Shown: positions 17,137 to 25,380, numbered from the stretch's first letter. The stretch is DNA of 64,000 nt from Pseudomonadota bacterium (GCA_027623555.1 JAQBSZ010000006.1:62001-126000); one strand, 5' to 3'. The notes: generated from the sequence alone by a model not told the origin. Made by a program: numbers and translations.

Positions 17137-18107
17137 TACTTAACAAGTTCATTATCGAAGAAATTCTGCATTGAGAAACAAGTGTCTTCAATGCATTGGA
17201 TCGCGTCTTCATCTTCTCTCAATCTCTTCATGTCTTCATACTGAATAATACGTATTTTTTCTTGAACTGCGTAACAAAGCTCTTCCAATGTAGCTTCGAG
17301 TAACTCCTTTACCAGTTCCGGCCTGTCTATAAAACTGATCGCCTTCTTAGCTCCTTCAGTTAGGAACACTTCTCTTGCTCTAGGGTTCTCTAACATCGCA
17401 GGCAGGTCTCTTACATATTCTTGCCTTGGTTCAAATTTCCCATCTACAACCCATTGTATGAAGTCTTTTTTGGTAAATCCCGCCCCTGAAATGGCCGCGC
17501 TAATTTTTGGCTTTTGTGCATTAAAGAACAGACTGAATTTGTGATCATCAAATTGGCCTTCAGGAATAGCGTTTCGATATTCTGTATTCATCTGCTGATA
17601 AGCAGCTATATTTCGCATAACGGTATGTTTATTGCCTCCGCAGAAATCGACTAGTTCGCCTGGAGGAATCTGTTCTTGTGTATAGAGTTCATACAAATAT
17701 TTGGCTTTGGCAAAGGGGGTCCAGTTTCTCACTCCGACTAAATGTGCTTGTAGCCTGATAGCGTGAACTTCTTCGTCGCTTAGATTGTCGTGAACCATTG
17801 CTGGTATGGCTTGCCAAATTTCATTGTTCGGTTCGTCTTCACAAAATTTCTTGTAGATTGCCAATCGAGTGTTCCCTTCAATAGTTGTAAACCTCTCCCC
17901 GTTTTTCTCAACTATTATAGGATTTATCAATCCTTTGTTAGATCTAATTGCCTGTTTAAGCTCTAGATAGGGAGCATCTCCAGGCTGAAGGGCGTCTCCT
18001 ATTAGTGAGTGATCCACATTGTCAAAATTCTCGAGGAGGGGTGAAATTCGCGGATTTGCAGAGTCATAGTCTACAAGGGTTATATCTAGTAGAGTGAGAG
18101 CAACCAT
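17136..18107 (-). CDS. ParB/Srx-fold protein, first gene of candidate defence operon
   Basis: A 323-residue protein beginning with a ParB N-terminal domain. It has YDSANPRIS (residues 14-22), then LKQAIRSNKGLINPIIVEKNG and the TTIEGNTRLAIYKKF motif (about 74-88) that corresponds to the GxxR nucleotide-binding loop. The middle part (LYELYTQEQIPPGELVDFCGGNKHTVMRN) looks like the ParB HTH. It opens the operon, whose promoter should lie in the 240-bp divergent spacer up to 18347. No parA partner is present. Role inferred: DNA recognition or NTP-dependent switching in the system. Confidence 0.85.
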   Translation of the reverse strand: MVALTLLDITLVDYDSANPRISPLLENFDNVDHSLIGDALQPGDAPYLELKQAIRSNKGLINPIIVEKNGERFTTIEGNTRLAIYKKFCEDEPNNEIWQAIPAMVHDNLSDEEVHAIRLQAHLVGVRNWTPFAKAKYLYELYTQEQIPPGELVDFCGGNKHTVMRNIAAYQQMNTEYRNAIPEGQFDDHKFSLFFNAQKPKISAAISGAGFTKKDFIQWVVDGKFEPRQEYVRDLPAMLENPRAREVFLTEGAKKAISFIDRPELVKELLEATLEELCYAVQEKIRIIQYEDMKRLREDEDAIQCIEDTCFSMQNFFDNELVK

Positions 18108-18243
18108 AGGTTAAGACCTTTTCTTTTTATATTGATTTAGAGACCCCAATGAGTCTGCCTATCGACCCTGACTAGCTTTAAATCAGGGGTAGACTCAGCA
18201 TCGATCAGACTACAATATTCCCATGGAAATGATAAGCTCCATA

Positions 18244-18271
18244 TTGACATGATTTGGGCAATCCCTATGGA
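18244..18271 (+). promoter_or_regulatory. Candidate sigma-70 promoter for the membrane-protein gene
   Basis: TTGACA at 18244-18249 and TATGGA at 18266-18271 are separated by 16 bases, about 77 bp upstream of the ATG at 18348. It lies in the divergent spacer that must also hold the promoter of the minus-strand operon. Confidence 0.4.
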
Positions 18272-18347
18272 TACTCGCATATCAGACTGATATCCCGTTT
18301 TATGTCAAATGGAAGTCAACCACTAGTATAAAGACAATAGGTGCTAT

Positions 18348-18971
18348 ATGGCTGAATCTTCAGATTTTATGTTGAAAGAATACGAGAATATCTCACAGGC
18401 GCACTTCAAGACGAACGAATCGATTGCCATATTCTTCAGATATTACCTACTGCTAATGGCTATACCCATAGCATTTTTAGGCACCTCTTGGGAGCAGGTC
18501 GAAGCGAAGGATGTGGTTAACATGGGTTCTGCTTTGGCGGCTATGAATGCGGCAATATTTGGTATTTTTGCGGTCATGGGATTATGCGTCATGTATTACG
18601 TGATTGGATTGCGGCTCGACGCTCTGCTTTATGCTAGGACGGTTAATGGCACTCGGAAATATTTTGCAGACCGCGGGAAAAATTCAAAAGACAAAATCGA
18701 TGATTTCTTAGTACTACCCACTAATATGAGTTCGCCAAAATTCACTGCCTCAAACGGATTTTTGGGACTAGTTTCATCGTTTACCATACTGGATAGTTGT
18801 TATGCTATTGCTGCCACCTTTTTCTTCAATGTTTCCAGCTATGAAAGTAGAAACTGGAATTTCGAGGGACAGTTCTTGGCATTACTATTCGCGATTCTAG
18901 TAGCCAGTGTAGTTCTACACATAGTTGCTTTCGAGTGCGCAAAAATTCGGATGAGTGAAACCTGGGATTAG
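18348..18971 (+). CDS. Four-TM membrane protein, unknown
   Basis: A 207-residue integral membrane protein I do not recognise. Hydrophobic segments lie at about residues 25-43 (YYLLLMAIPIAFLGTSW), 65-90, 140-160 and 175-200, giving four predicted helices. A soluble loop of about 45 residues (91-136) sits between helices 2 and 3. It is divergent from the candidate defence operon and lies upstream of the nuclease-helicase gene, so it may be an accessory or effector of either. Membrane proteins of this size often act as abortive-infection effectors, but nothing in the sequence proves it. Confidence 0.7.
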   Translation: MAESSDFMLKEYENISQAHFKTNESIAIFFRYYLLLMAIPIAFLGTSWEQVEAKDVVNMGSALAAMNAAIFGIFAVMGLCVMYYVIGLRLDALLYARTVNGTRKYFADRGKNSKDKIDDFLVLPTNMSSPKFTASNGFLGLVSSFTILDSCYAIAATFFFNVSSYESRNWNFEGQFLALLFAILVASVVLHIVAFECAKIRMSETWD

Positions 18972-19538
18972 CTGCTCCTTAAAAGTTTCGTTACCGAAAG
19001 TATCCCATACTTGTCCTAAGGATTCGGATGCCGCTTCTAGCGAGGTGTATATGCAATAATTAGTTTTGTTCCGCCGTCAAGCTTAGCATGTGAGGCCGCT
19101 AAAACATTTTCCAGCTTATTCTAGACTTTTTGAACACCGTAAAGGGTGTTGACTAGTTACCACGAAAATCCCTGTTAAGCCAATTCTACGCGGCAACTGC
19201 ACTTTCCCAGGACGTAAAAGCACGCAGCCGGGAGTATCGTTGATTTACTGTTGATACTAACCAACAAAAGGAGGACAAGTTTATTTTCTGACCGCGAATT
19301 ATTTAGCTAGAAAACATGTCAAACCACTTTAATTCCCGTAAGAATCACCAGTCGACTACAACTGTAGTGGCATAGTTAGAATTGCATAATAGTTGGAGTC
19401 TATATACGAACATAGACTACGCAAACCATTCCCAGGATTAAAGGGCGAAAACCGTGTTAACCTGCGAGCTCTGCGCCCGAAGAAGTTGGCAAAAGACATA
19501 GGAATTCACAGGTATAAGAAATAGAGAATTTGCAGGAT
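18972..19538. other. 567-bp intergenic stretch, no gene recognised
   Basis: No ORF of convincing length or codon use was found on either strand. The only structure noted is a weak hairpin (AACACC-N6-GGTGTT near 19132-19150) not followed by a T-run. The 5' control region of the nuclease-helicase gene should lie here. Confidence 0.5.
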
Positions 19539-22500
19539 ATGAAGGTTTCAAACAAACAAGTTGTACTCAGCGCTTCTGATCTCGTCGGGTACCTCAATTG
19601 TAATCATTTGAGTGCGCTCGATCTTGATGTTGTACATGGGCATCGTGAAAAACCAGAACATTACGACCCGCTTTTAGAGCTTCTGAGGGAAAGAGGAAAT
19701 CAACACGAGCAAGCCTATTTGGAGCATCTTCAAAAAGGTGGGTTTCAATATGTATGCATTGACGGTGTTGATATCTCCGATGCCAGTGTAAACGCGACGA
19801 CAGATGCGATGAAAAGCGGTTGCCAGATTATTGTGCAAGCCGCTTTTCGGGCAGGTAGCTTTGTTGGACGAGCAGATATCTTGCGGCGGATAGAGAGATC
19901 CAGCAATCTCGGTGATTGGTCTTATGAAATTATCGACACGAAGCTTTCTCGGGAAACCAAGGGCGGGAGCGTATTGCAGCTTTGTCTCTACGCCGATTTA
20001 CTTTCTGAAGTTCAAGGGTTTGCGCCAGAGCATATCTACATTGTTGCACCTTGGTCTGATTATGAGCCTCAAGCGTTCAGATTTAATGACTATGCGGCCT
20101 ACTACAGGAAAGTAAAAGCTCAAGCTCTTGATGCTCTCGTTAGTGAGGGCATAGGAGAAACTTACCCTGAGCCTAAATCACATTGTGACATCTGCCGATG
20201 GAGAAACGACTGCGATTTAAGACGTCGTAATGACGATCATCTGTGCCTTGTTGCCAACATCTCGAAAAACCAAATTTCTGAGCTGAAAGTAAACGGTATT
20301 GCAAACGTTAAAGCACTCGCCGAACTGCCTGAAGTTATGCCTTTTACACCGCAAAAAGGATCTGTTCTTACCTATGAGAAATCAAGAGATCAAGCGAATG
20401 TTCAAGTTCGAGCCCGAGAGACCGGCGAACTTACATACGATATAAAACAAATTGTACCAAAAGTAGGGTTCTCGGCGTTGCCAGAACCTTCGATAGGGGA
20501 TGTGTTTTTTGATATTGAGAGCGACCCCTTTGTCGGTGAGCATGGCCTTGAATACCTATTAGGTTATTCCTATTTCGAAAATGAGAAACATATTTATAGC
20601 AGCCTTTGGGGGTTTGAGCGCGCTGAAGAGAAAGCGATATTCGAGCGGCTTATTGACGACATCACGGCAAGACGTGAAATATATCCAGATATGCATATTT
20701 ACCATTTCGCACCATATGAACCTGCTGCGCTAAAGCGCCTTATGGGGCGATATGCCACAAGGGAAGATGAGGTTGATAATCTCCTGCGCGGCGAGGTGTT
20801 CGTTGATCTTCTTAGTGCTGTACGAAACGCAATGTATGCAGGGGTTGAGAGTTATTCCATCAAAAAATTGGAACCGTTTTTTGGCTTTCAACGAAAGGTC
20901 GTATTGCATGATGCCAATGTTGCGCTTACCAAATTGACGTCTTGTATCGAACTCAATGATACTAAACTTATTGATGATGCCACCAAAAAAGTTGTTGAAG
21001 GATATAACGCGGACGACTGTTTTGCGACGCATGCCCTTAGAGATTGGCTTGAAACTTTGAGGCGCGACCTCATTGCAGAAGGGCACGAAATACCAAGGCC
21101 GCCTATACCAGAACCAACCCCCCTAGAAGACCTCAATGAAAGAGCTAAAAAGGTCCTGGCCCTTATTGGAAAGCTCACTCAGGATGTGCCCGTAGATCGG
21201 GTGGAGCGGTCTGAAGAGCAGCACGCACGATGGTTGCTTGCCTACCTTCTTGACTGGCATCGACGTGAAGAAAAGGCTGTTTGGTGGGAGTTTTTTAGGC
21301 TTAGAGATCTGACGCCGGATGATCTTGTATCTGAAAAAGCAGCTATTTCAAGGCTTTCTTTTTTGGAAACGGTTGAGAGCACAAAGTCAGGTATTCCAAT
21401 AGACAGATACGCATTCGAGCAGCAAGACACCGACGTCAAGGAAGGCGACAAACTCATTCAAAATGGCGGAGATACCTTTGGTACTGCTGAAGCTATTTGC
21501 AAAGATAGTCGTACGATTGACATCAAAAAATCTAAGAAAACAAAAGGCATGCATCCTGAAGCGGTTTATTCGCATCTGTTTATTCGTACTAACGAGCAAG
21601 CAAATTCAATAATGCGTATTGCTGGATATGTTGCTGAAACTGGAATTGAAGGCTCGGGAGATTATATTTCAGCGCGTGAATTACTGCTGAGAAAACTTCC
21701 CGAGATATCTGATAATTCCATGAACGAGGAAGGTGAAACTATTCTACAATCCGCCTTAAGGGTTGCTAAAAATATTAGCTCTGGTGTATTGCCAATGCAA
21801 GGGCCGCCAGGTACAGGGAAGTCTTATACGGGCGCAAGAATGATCTGCGCTCTTGTAAAGCAAGGGAAAAAAGTTGGCATCACGGCAAATAGTCACAAAG
21901 TGATCAGAAACCTTATAGATAAAGTGATTGAGGCTGCAATCGAAGATGGCACCAACATCAATATAATTCAAAAGCCGAAAGATAAGGTGCCAGATCAAAA
22001 TAGTCTGGTGTTTGCAAAAACTAATGAGGAGGTTTTTACCGCTCTTTCTTCTGGCACGGCACAAGTTGCTGGAGGCACACATTTTCTTTGGAGTAGAGCG
22101 GAAGCAGCGAGTACGCTAGATGTTCTTTTTATTGATGAAGCTGCACAGATGTCATTGGCAAATGTTCTAGCAGTTTGTCCGGCAGCAACGTCGGTTATTT
22201 TATTAGGTGATCCTCAACAGCTAGATCAACCGACACAGGGATCTCACCCAGACGGGACAGGAGTTTCATCTTTAGATCACATTCTCGGGGGTGCCCAGAC
22301 AATCAGCCCAGAGCAAGGGTTATTCTTGAAAGACACTTGGAGACTTAGTCCTGATATTTGCGCATTTAATTCCGAGCTATTTTATGATTCAAAACTGTCT
22401 TCCGTAGCCGGATGCGATAAGCAGATAATTCTATCTGAAAGTACTTTTGTAGGCGCTGGATTGCGATATTGTCCTGTAGATCATTCAGGTAACACCAGTT

Positions 22501-22943
22501 CATCCATCGAAGAAGCAGAGGTTGTTCAGAAAATTGTACAAGCAATTTTGGCATCCAATACAACGTGGACTGACCGAGACGGCATTGTGCGCCCTGTCTC
22601 CTTGGACGATATTTTGATTATTGCTCCTTACAATGCTCAGGTGTTCGAAATACAGCAGCGTATCCAAGATGCTCGTGTTGGAACTGTTGACAAATTTCAA
22701 GGACAAGAGGCACCGATTGCAATATATTCTATGGCGACATCGTCTTATAAAGATGCGCCAAGAGGGATGGAGTTTTTGTACAGTGGCAATAGATTAAATG
22801 TTGCAATTTCCCGTGCTCAATGCTTGGCCATACTGGTGGCTTCGCCTCAAGTGTTTGAAGCTGAATGTAAAATGCCTCGCCAAATGCAGCTCGTCAATGC
22901 CTTTTGTAGATATTTAGAAATGGCGGAATCTATTACGGTATGA
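19539..22943 (+). CDS. TM0106-like RecB nuclease / RNase H-like / UPF1-type helicase fusion
   Basis: A protein of about 1134 residues with three modules. (1) A RecB-like PD-(D/E)XK nuclease (1-230) has IIDTK-type active-site residues and a likely Cas4-style Fe-S cluster formed by Cys21 and C216-xx-C219...C225 (CDICRWRNDC). (2) A YprB/RNase H-like exonuclease domain begins at FFDIESD (D325). (3) A superfamily 1B helicase has Walker A GPPGTGKS at 755-762, motif II IDEAAQ near 866, motif III LLGDPQQLDQ, motif V VDKFQGQE and motif VI NRLNVAISRA. It probably degrades or unwinds foreign DNA. The start is uncertain: a TTG at 19530 is also possible. I infer it is a stand-alone defence or repair gene in the mobile region. 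Confidence 0.88.
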   Translation: MKVSNKQVVLSASDLVGYLNCNHLSALDLDVVHGHREKPEHYDPLLELLRERGNQHEQAYLEHLQKGGFQYVCIDGVDISDASVNATTDAMKSGCQIIVQAAFRAGSFVGRADILRRIERSSNLGDWSYEIIDTKLSRETKGGSVLQLCLYADLLSEVQGFAPEHIYIVAPWSDYEPQAFRFNDYAAYYRKVKAQALDALVSEGIGETYPEPKSHCDICRWRNDCDLRRRNDDHLCLVANISKNQISELKVNGIANVKALAELPEVMPFTPQKGSVLTYEKSRDQANVQVRARETGELTYDIKQIVPKVGFSALPEPSIGDVFFDIESDPFVGEHGLEYLLGYSYFENEKHIYSSLWGFERAEEKAIFERLIDDITARREIYPDMHIYHFAPYEPAALKRLMGRYATREDEVDNLLRGEVFVDLLSAVRNAMYAGVESYSIKKLEPFFGFQRKVVLHDANVALTKLTSCIELNDTKLIDDATKKVVEGYNADDCFATHALRDWLETLRRDLIAEGHEIPRPPIPEPTPLEDLNERAKKVLALIGKLTQDVPVDRVERSEEQHARWLLAYLLDWHRREEKAVWWEFFRLRDLTPDDLVSEKAAISRLSFLETVESTKSGIPIDRYAFEQQDTDVKEGDKLIQNGGDTFGTAEAICKDSRTIDIKKSKKTKGMHPEAVYSHLFIRTNEQANSIMRIAGYVAETGIEGSGDYISARELLLRKLPEISDNSMNEEGETILQSALRVAKNISSGVLPMQGPPGTGKSYTGARMICALVKQGKKVGITANSHKVIRNLIDKVIEAAIEDGTNINIIQKPKDKVPDQNSLVFAKTNEEVFTALSSGTAQVAGGTHFLWSRAEAASTLDVLFIDEAAQMSLANVLAVCPAATSVILLGDPQQLDQPTQGSHPDGTGVSSLDHILGGAQTISPEQGLFLKDTWRLSPDICAFNSELFYDSKLSSVAGCDKQIILSESTFVGAGLRYCPVDHSGNTSSSIEEAEVVQKIVQAILASNTTWTDRDGIVRPVSLDDILIIAPYNAQVFEIQQRIQDARVGTVDKFQGQEAPIAIYSMATSSYKDAPRGMEFLYSGNRLNVAISRAQCLAILVASPQVFEAECKMPRQMQLVNAFCRYLEMAESITV

Positions 22944-23236
22944 AATGTAAGCGAAACGACCGCTATTGGCTGTGGGTTCAATTGGTTAACGCAACTAGCG
23001 CTAGCCCATACTCAAACTCAGAATAATGCACCATAAGCTAATCCTATATCACCGCTGTCTTTTGTCAAAACGAAGAGTCATGCACTCGAAAATATCGGTA
23101 GCTCTCCGCAGCCACCAAAAGTCACCTCCTTACTAAGTATCCTAAGACTCCTGTCGGAAGGTTGTAAATCTTAACGCGCCAGGTCTCCCATCTTATATGA
23201 AGAGCAATTCATCCAATCATATAAGGAACCTCCCCA

Positions 23237-23668
23237 ATGCATCGCTCCCCGAGAACCATCACGACCCTTCTCTGCCGCGATCTCCTCGAAGATCCCGACG
23301 ACGACCCGCACTGCCGCGTAACTCTGAACTTCCCCCTTCGCACCATCTCGACCAGCTATCGAGTCGGCTTCGACGGCAGCTTCGCCATTACAACTTTCAC
23401 GGCCAATTCCTTGCACTGCCTTGGCTCCATATTGGTTGCACAAGATAACCAGAATTGGACCGAGCCACGTTTATTCCATTGGAATACTTTGAACCAATAT
23501 CGAGAGCTGTTCCAGAACTGTTCCGTCCCCGAACCCCTACCCTGGAAATCCCTGTTGGCCGCATTCGCGAACGAGGAACTGATTCCCCTTGACGGAGTTT
23601 CACTCAATCCCGACAAGTTACCTTCATCCCACGATATTGGCAAGTTGATGACCCCCTTCGAGCGATAA
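23237..23668 (+). CDS. Hypothetical protein, 143 residues
   Basis: Not recognised. The frame is preferred over its overlaps because codon third positions are strongly C-biased in the first half and an AAGGAAC Shine-Dalgarno-like site precedes the ATG. The protein is soluble, with an acidic DLLEDPDDDP segment near residue 17, a beta-rich middle (VTLNFPLRTISTSYRVGF) and no membrane segment. A second gene with a clear ribosome-binding site starts 28 bp downstream but is cut by a MITE, so the pair was probably an operon. The higher GC of its 5' half differs from its neighbours. Confidence 0.6.
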   Translation: MHRSPRTITTLLCRDLLEDPDDDPHCRVTLNFPLRTISTSYRVGFDGSFAITTFTANSLHCLGSILVAQDNQNWTEPRLFHWNTLNQYRELFQNCSVPEPLPWKSLLAAFANEELIPLDGVSLNPDKLPSSHDIGKLMTPFER

Positions 23669-23696
23669 ATTCAAACCTCAACCCAAAGGAGAAAAC

Positions 23697-23771
23697 ATGA
23701 CGAAAGTTAAAGCTGATCCAACCATCAAAGTGCTCAGGAGAGGCAAATTGTTGATTTGCAGTGAAAATTGA
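23697..23771 (+). pseudogene. Small gene truncated by MITE insertion
   Basis: A strong Shine-Dalgarno site (AAAGGAGAAAAC) precedes an ATG that encodes MTKVKADPTIKVLRRGK. The frame then enters the 151-bp MITE at 23749 and stops at a TGA inside its left terminus (23769-23771). Only about 17 native codons remain. No clear continuation was seen beyond 23899, so the 3' part may have been lost or be too short to recognise. Confidence 0.6.
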
Positions 23772-23899
23772 CCCACTTTGCGCCATATTTGCATTGAATA
23801 ATTGAACCACAACTTGCTACTGTTCACGCGGGGTTGAAGCTTGTTAAAGGGAGCAAAATTGAATGCAATTATTGGGTCAATTTTCACTGCAATTCAACA
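23749..23899. mobile_element. MITE-like element with IS21-type termini, 151 bp (copy 1)
   Basis: The left end TGTTGATTTGCAGTGAAAAT(TGACCC) and the right end, inverted, match over 26 bases with one mismatch. The flanks extend the match by AAAT/ATTT. Inside are further copies of the ATTGCATTGAA-type motif but no ORF. The ends are in the style of IS21-family insertion sequences, which carry multiple terminal repeats, so this is probably a non-autonomous derivative moved by an IstAB transposase elsewhere. The same structure recurs at 49556 and 51609. Confidence 0.75.
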
Positions 23900-24116
23900 A
23901 TTTCCCTAATTGCATAGGAAACAAGAGCCAATCTTAAGAGTACTTTTTAACTCAGGCATACCATTTCTGGTGTATGAATTAATATTCCACTAATTCGTAA
24001 TACCCGTAAGCTGAAATCTTGACCATTGCAAGTTGTTCCAATATTGCTGGGTCGTATAAATGACAATCAATGTCCTCTAAGTAGCTAGCTCGATTGGAGC
24101 AACCTAAATCTTCTTC
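23900..24116. other. Intergenic, nothing recognised
   Basis: Together with the MITE this makes about 345 bp without an intact gene. I see no tRNA, repeat or convincing ORF. It may hold remains of the gene cut at 23749. Confidence 0.4.
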
Positions 24117-24398
24117 CTAATAAAGATCAATAAAGGGAGCAATGGCACTGCCAAAGTCCAGTTGATCCCGTAGGGATTCACCAGAACTGGCAGTATCATA
24201 TAAATCAATGTAAAAATGACGGGCATGGCCTACCAGCAATAAACAATCATCAGAGACCATCCGTTCGACACTATCGACTCGCCGTAATCCCCTCTTAATT
24301 TCATGGGTGCTAATCGTGGAGGAAAGCCGATAGTGTTCCACCATAGAATAATCATACATGCTTACCGCTCCAATTAAATGCGCCTTAACCGCCAGCAA
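24117..24398 (-). CDS. Hypothetical ICE-associated protein, 93 residues
   Basis: Not recognised. A soluble 93-residue product (YRLSSTISTHEIKRGLRRVD, then MVSDDCLLLVGHARHFYIDLYD) with no membrane segment. Support for being real: it starts 58 bp from an 8-7-8 palindrome (24456-24478) of the type found in front of the conjugation operons, and no better frame covers the stretch. It probably belongs to the ICE regulon. Function unknown; the start could also be the Met at residue 14 or 20. Confidence 0.5.
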   Translation of the reverse strand: MLAVKAHLIGAVSMYDYSMVEHYRLSSTISTHEIKRGLRRVDSVERMVSDDCLLLVGHARHFYIDLYDTASSGESLRDQLDFGSAIAPFIDLY

Positions 24399-24455
24399 AA
24401 CGCTGGTGTTAAGACCCTCTAATTTGAGCGGCTTGGTTTTTGTTAGACAGAATCT

Positions 24456-24478
24456 ACTTTCCTAAGGAATAGGAAAGT
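24456..24478. promoter_or_regulatory. ICE operator-like palindrome, site 1
   Basis: Perfect inverted repeat ACTTTCCT - 7 bases - AGGAAAGT. It lies upstream of the minus-strand gene starting at 24398. It has the same geometry and sequence type as the sites at 25206, 27522, 33064 and 48042. Confidence 0.6.
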
Positions 24479-24634
24479 TACAGTATTTACTAATTGTAAA
24501 AATTGAGAACCACCACATCACATGATTTGTTATCAACTTGATATCGGATCAGCAAGGAAAGAGAAATCGGAAGAGCTAGCCTAAAAAACGAAACAAAGGG
24601 GAATTTAAGTAGGGCTAGGTTGGCAGGCTTGAGT

Positions 24635-24880
24635 TTAATCGTCAGTTTGAAAACTATAGATATAAGGCTTTCCGTCTTCGCGTTCAGAGCCGTCAATTTC
24701 AAGTTGGTAGCCGCCTTCTATTGGAACAAGATCCCCATAGATACCATTCATTATATCGTCATACACACTCAGCAGTGTCGTACTGGCAGGTTTGTTTTCA
24801 GGCACCCATTTCTCCACTTTGTTTTGAACATGTAGTGAAATGTAGTTTACAACAATCTGAATTTTTTCTTCTTTGGTCAT
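24635..24880 (-). CDS. Hypothetical acidic protein, 81 residues
   Basis: Not recognised. The product is small, acidic and without membrane segments. It begins MTKEEKIQIVVNYISLHVQ and has a C-terminal half (YQLEIDGSEREDGKPYIYSF) that reads like a compact beta-containing domain. The amino-acid composition is protein-like rather than shadow-like. No good Shine-Dalgarno site precedes the ATG. It lies in the accessory zone between the 93-residue gene and the recombinase control region. Confidence 0.4.
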   Translation of the reverse strand: MTKEEKIQIVVNYISLHVQNKVEKWVPENKPASTTLLSVYDDIMNGIYGDLVPIEGGYQLEIDGSEREDGKPYIYSFQTDD

Positions 24881-25142
24881 GGCGACAATCTTATCTAGTC
24901 AGCAGTCAATATTCTAAAAACACTCTTTTTCAATCTAAGATGACGCTCTTCCGATAAGCCCGAATTTCCGCATGCCCTGCAAACTGTGCCCTAATCGTAC
25001 CGATTCAAACAGGACAAATCAATTCACCATAGATTCGCTTGCTATCTAAGAGAATTAGGTTCTAAACCCTATAAAAACAGTGGGGCATTAAACGGTTAAG
25101 AAAAATCCGTGTTTAGGCTGTTTTGGGTCCTTCGCCATTAAA
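24881..25142. other. Intergenic, nothing recognised
   Basis: First part of a roughly 970-bp stretch without a full gene. One half-site TTAAACGG (about 25089) resembles the repeats at 25598-25663. No ORF or RNA is recognised. Confidence 0.4.
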
Positions 25143-25199
25143 CCGCGTCACTACATATCTGTAGTGACGCGGAGGTAGAGAGCAGGCCACACGTGGCCT
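25143..25199. repeat. Two adjacent perfect hairpins
   Basis: The first is CCGCGTCACTACA - TATC - TGTAGTGACGCGG (25143-25172, 13-bp perfect stem). Eleven bases later comes AGGCCAC - AC - GTGGCCT (25184-25199, 7-bp stem). No T-run follows, so they are not ordinary terminators. Strong hairpins in a non-coding ICE region near a recombinase gene could be part of an oriT, a single-strand origin or a recombination site. Confidence 0.6.
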
Positions 25200-25205
25200 C
25201 CATTA

Positions 25206-25228
25206 ACTTTTCTGACATGACGGAAACA
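25206..25228. promoter_or_regulatory. ICE operator-like palindrome, site 2
   Basis: ACTTTTCT - GACATGA - CGGAAACA, a degenerate version of the 8-7-8 palindrome. It closely resembles site 3 (27522) including the CATGA spacer and the following TTA. It ends two bases before the ATG of the small interrupted ORF at 25231. Confidence 0.5.
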
Positions 25229-25230
25229 TT

Positions 25231-25380
25231 ATGAGCGTATTTCAATCACCTGATCTTCATACTTTTGGTCAACCAATGTGGCTATTGCATACTCAATAGC
25301 AGCGGTTCAAAAGAGCCGTCATTCGTGCTCATGCGCAAGGAAGAGCGTTTATTGACTCACTAAAGGAGGATTGCCTATAA
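25231..25380 (+). pseudogene. Small ORF with an in-frame amber codon
   Basis: The ATG at 25231 opens a 50-codon frame ending at TAA 25378-25380 with a TAG as codon 23. The part before it reads MSVFQSPDLHTFGQPMWLLH; the part after it reads RFKRAVIRAHAQGRAFIDSL and looks like a normal helix. It is either a decayed small gene or two short peptides. The amber lies in the right arm of a GCTATTG/CAATAGC palindrome (25281-25300). Gene identity unknown. Confidence 0.35.
25281..25300. repeat. Palindromic repeat GCTATTG-N6-CAATAGC, copy 1
   Basis: A perfect 7-bp inverted repeat around CATACT. A second copy with spacer CAGTCT is at 26973-26992. The two copies flank the recombinase gene at 26033-26899. 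Possible operator or recombination site. Confidence 0.5.

Noticed and set aside
14233..18107. Plasmid partition locus (ParB)
   Set aside because: Two ParB-fold genes occur without any ParA ATPase or parS-like repeats, and they share an operon with helicase and nuclease genes.
19132..19150. Terminator after the four-TM gene
   Set aside because: The AACACC/GGTGTT stem is short and no T-run follows on either strand.
23197..23448. 83-residue + strand ORF overlapping the 143-residue gene
   Set aside because: Arg/Pro/Ser-rich shadow composition. The 23237 frame has biased third positions and a ribosome-binding site.
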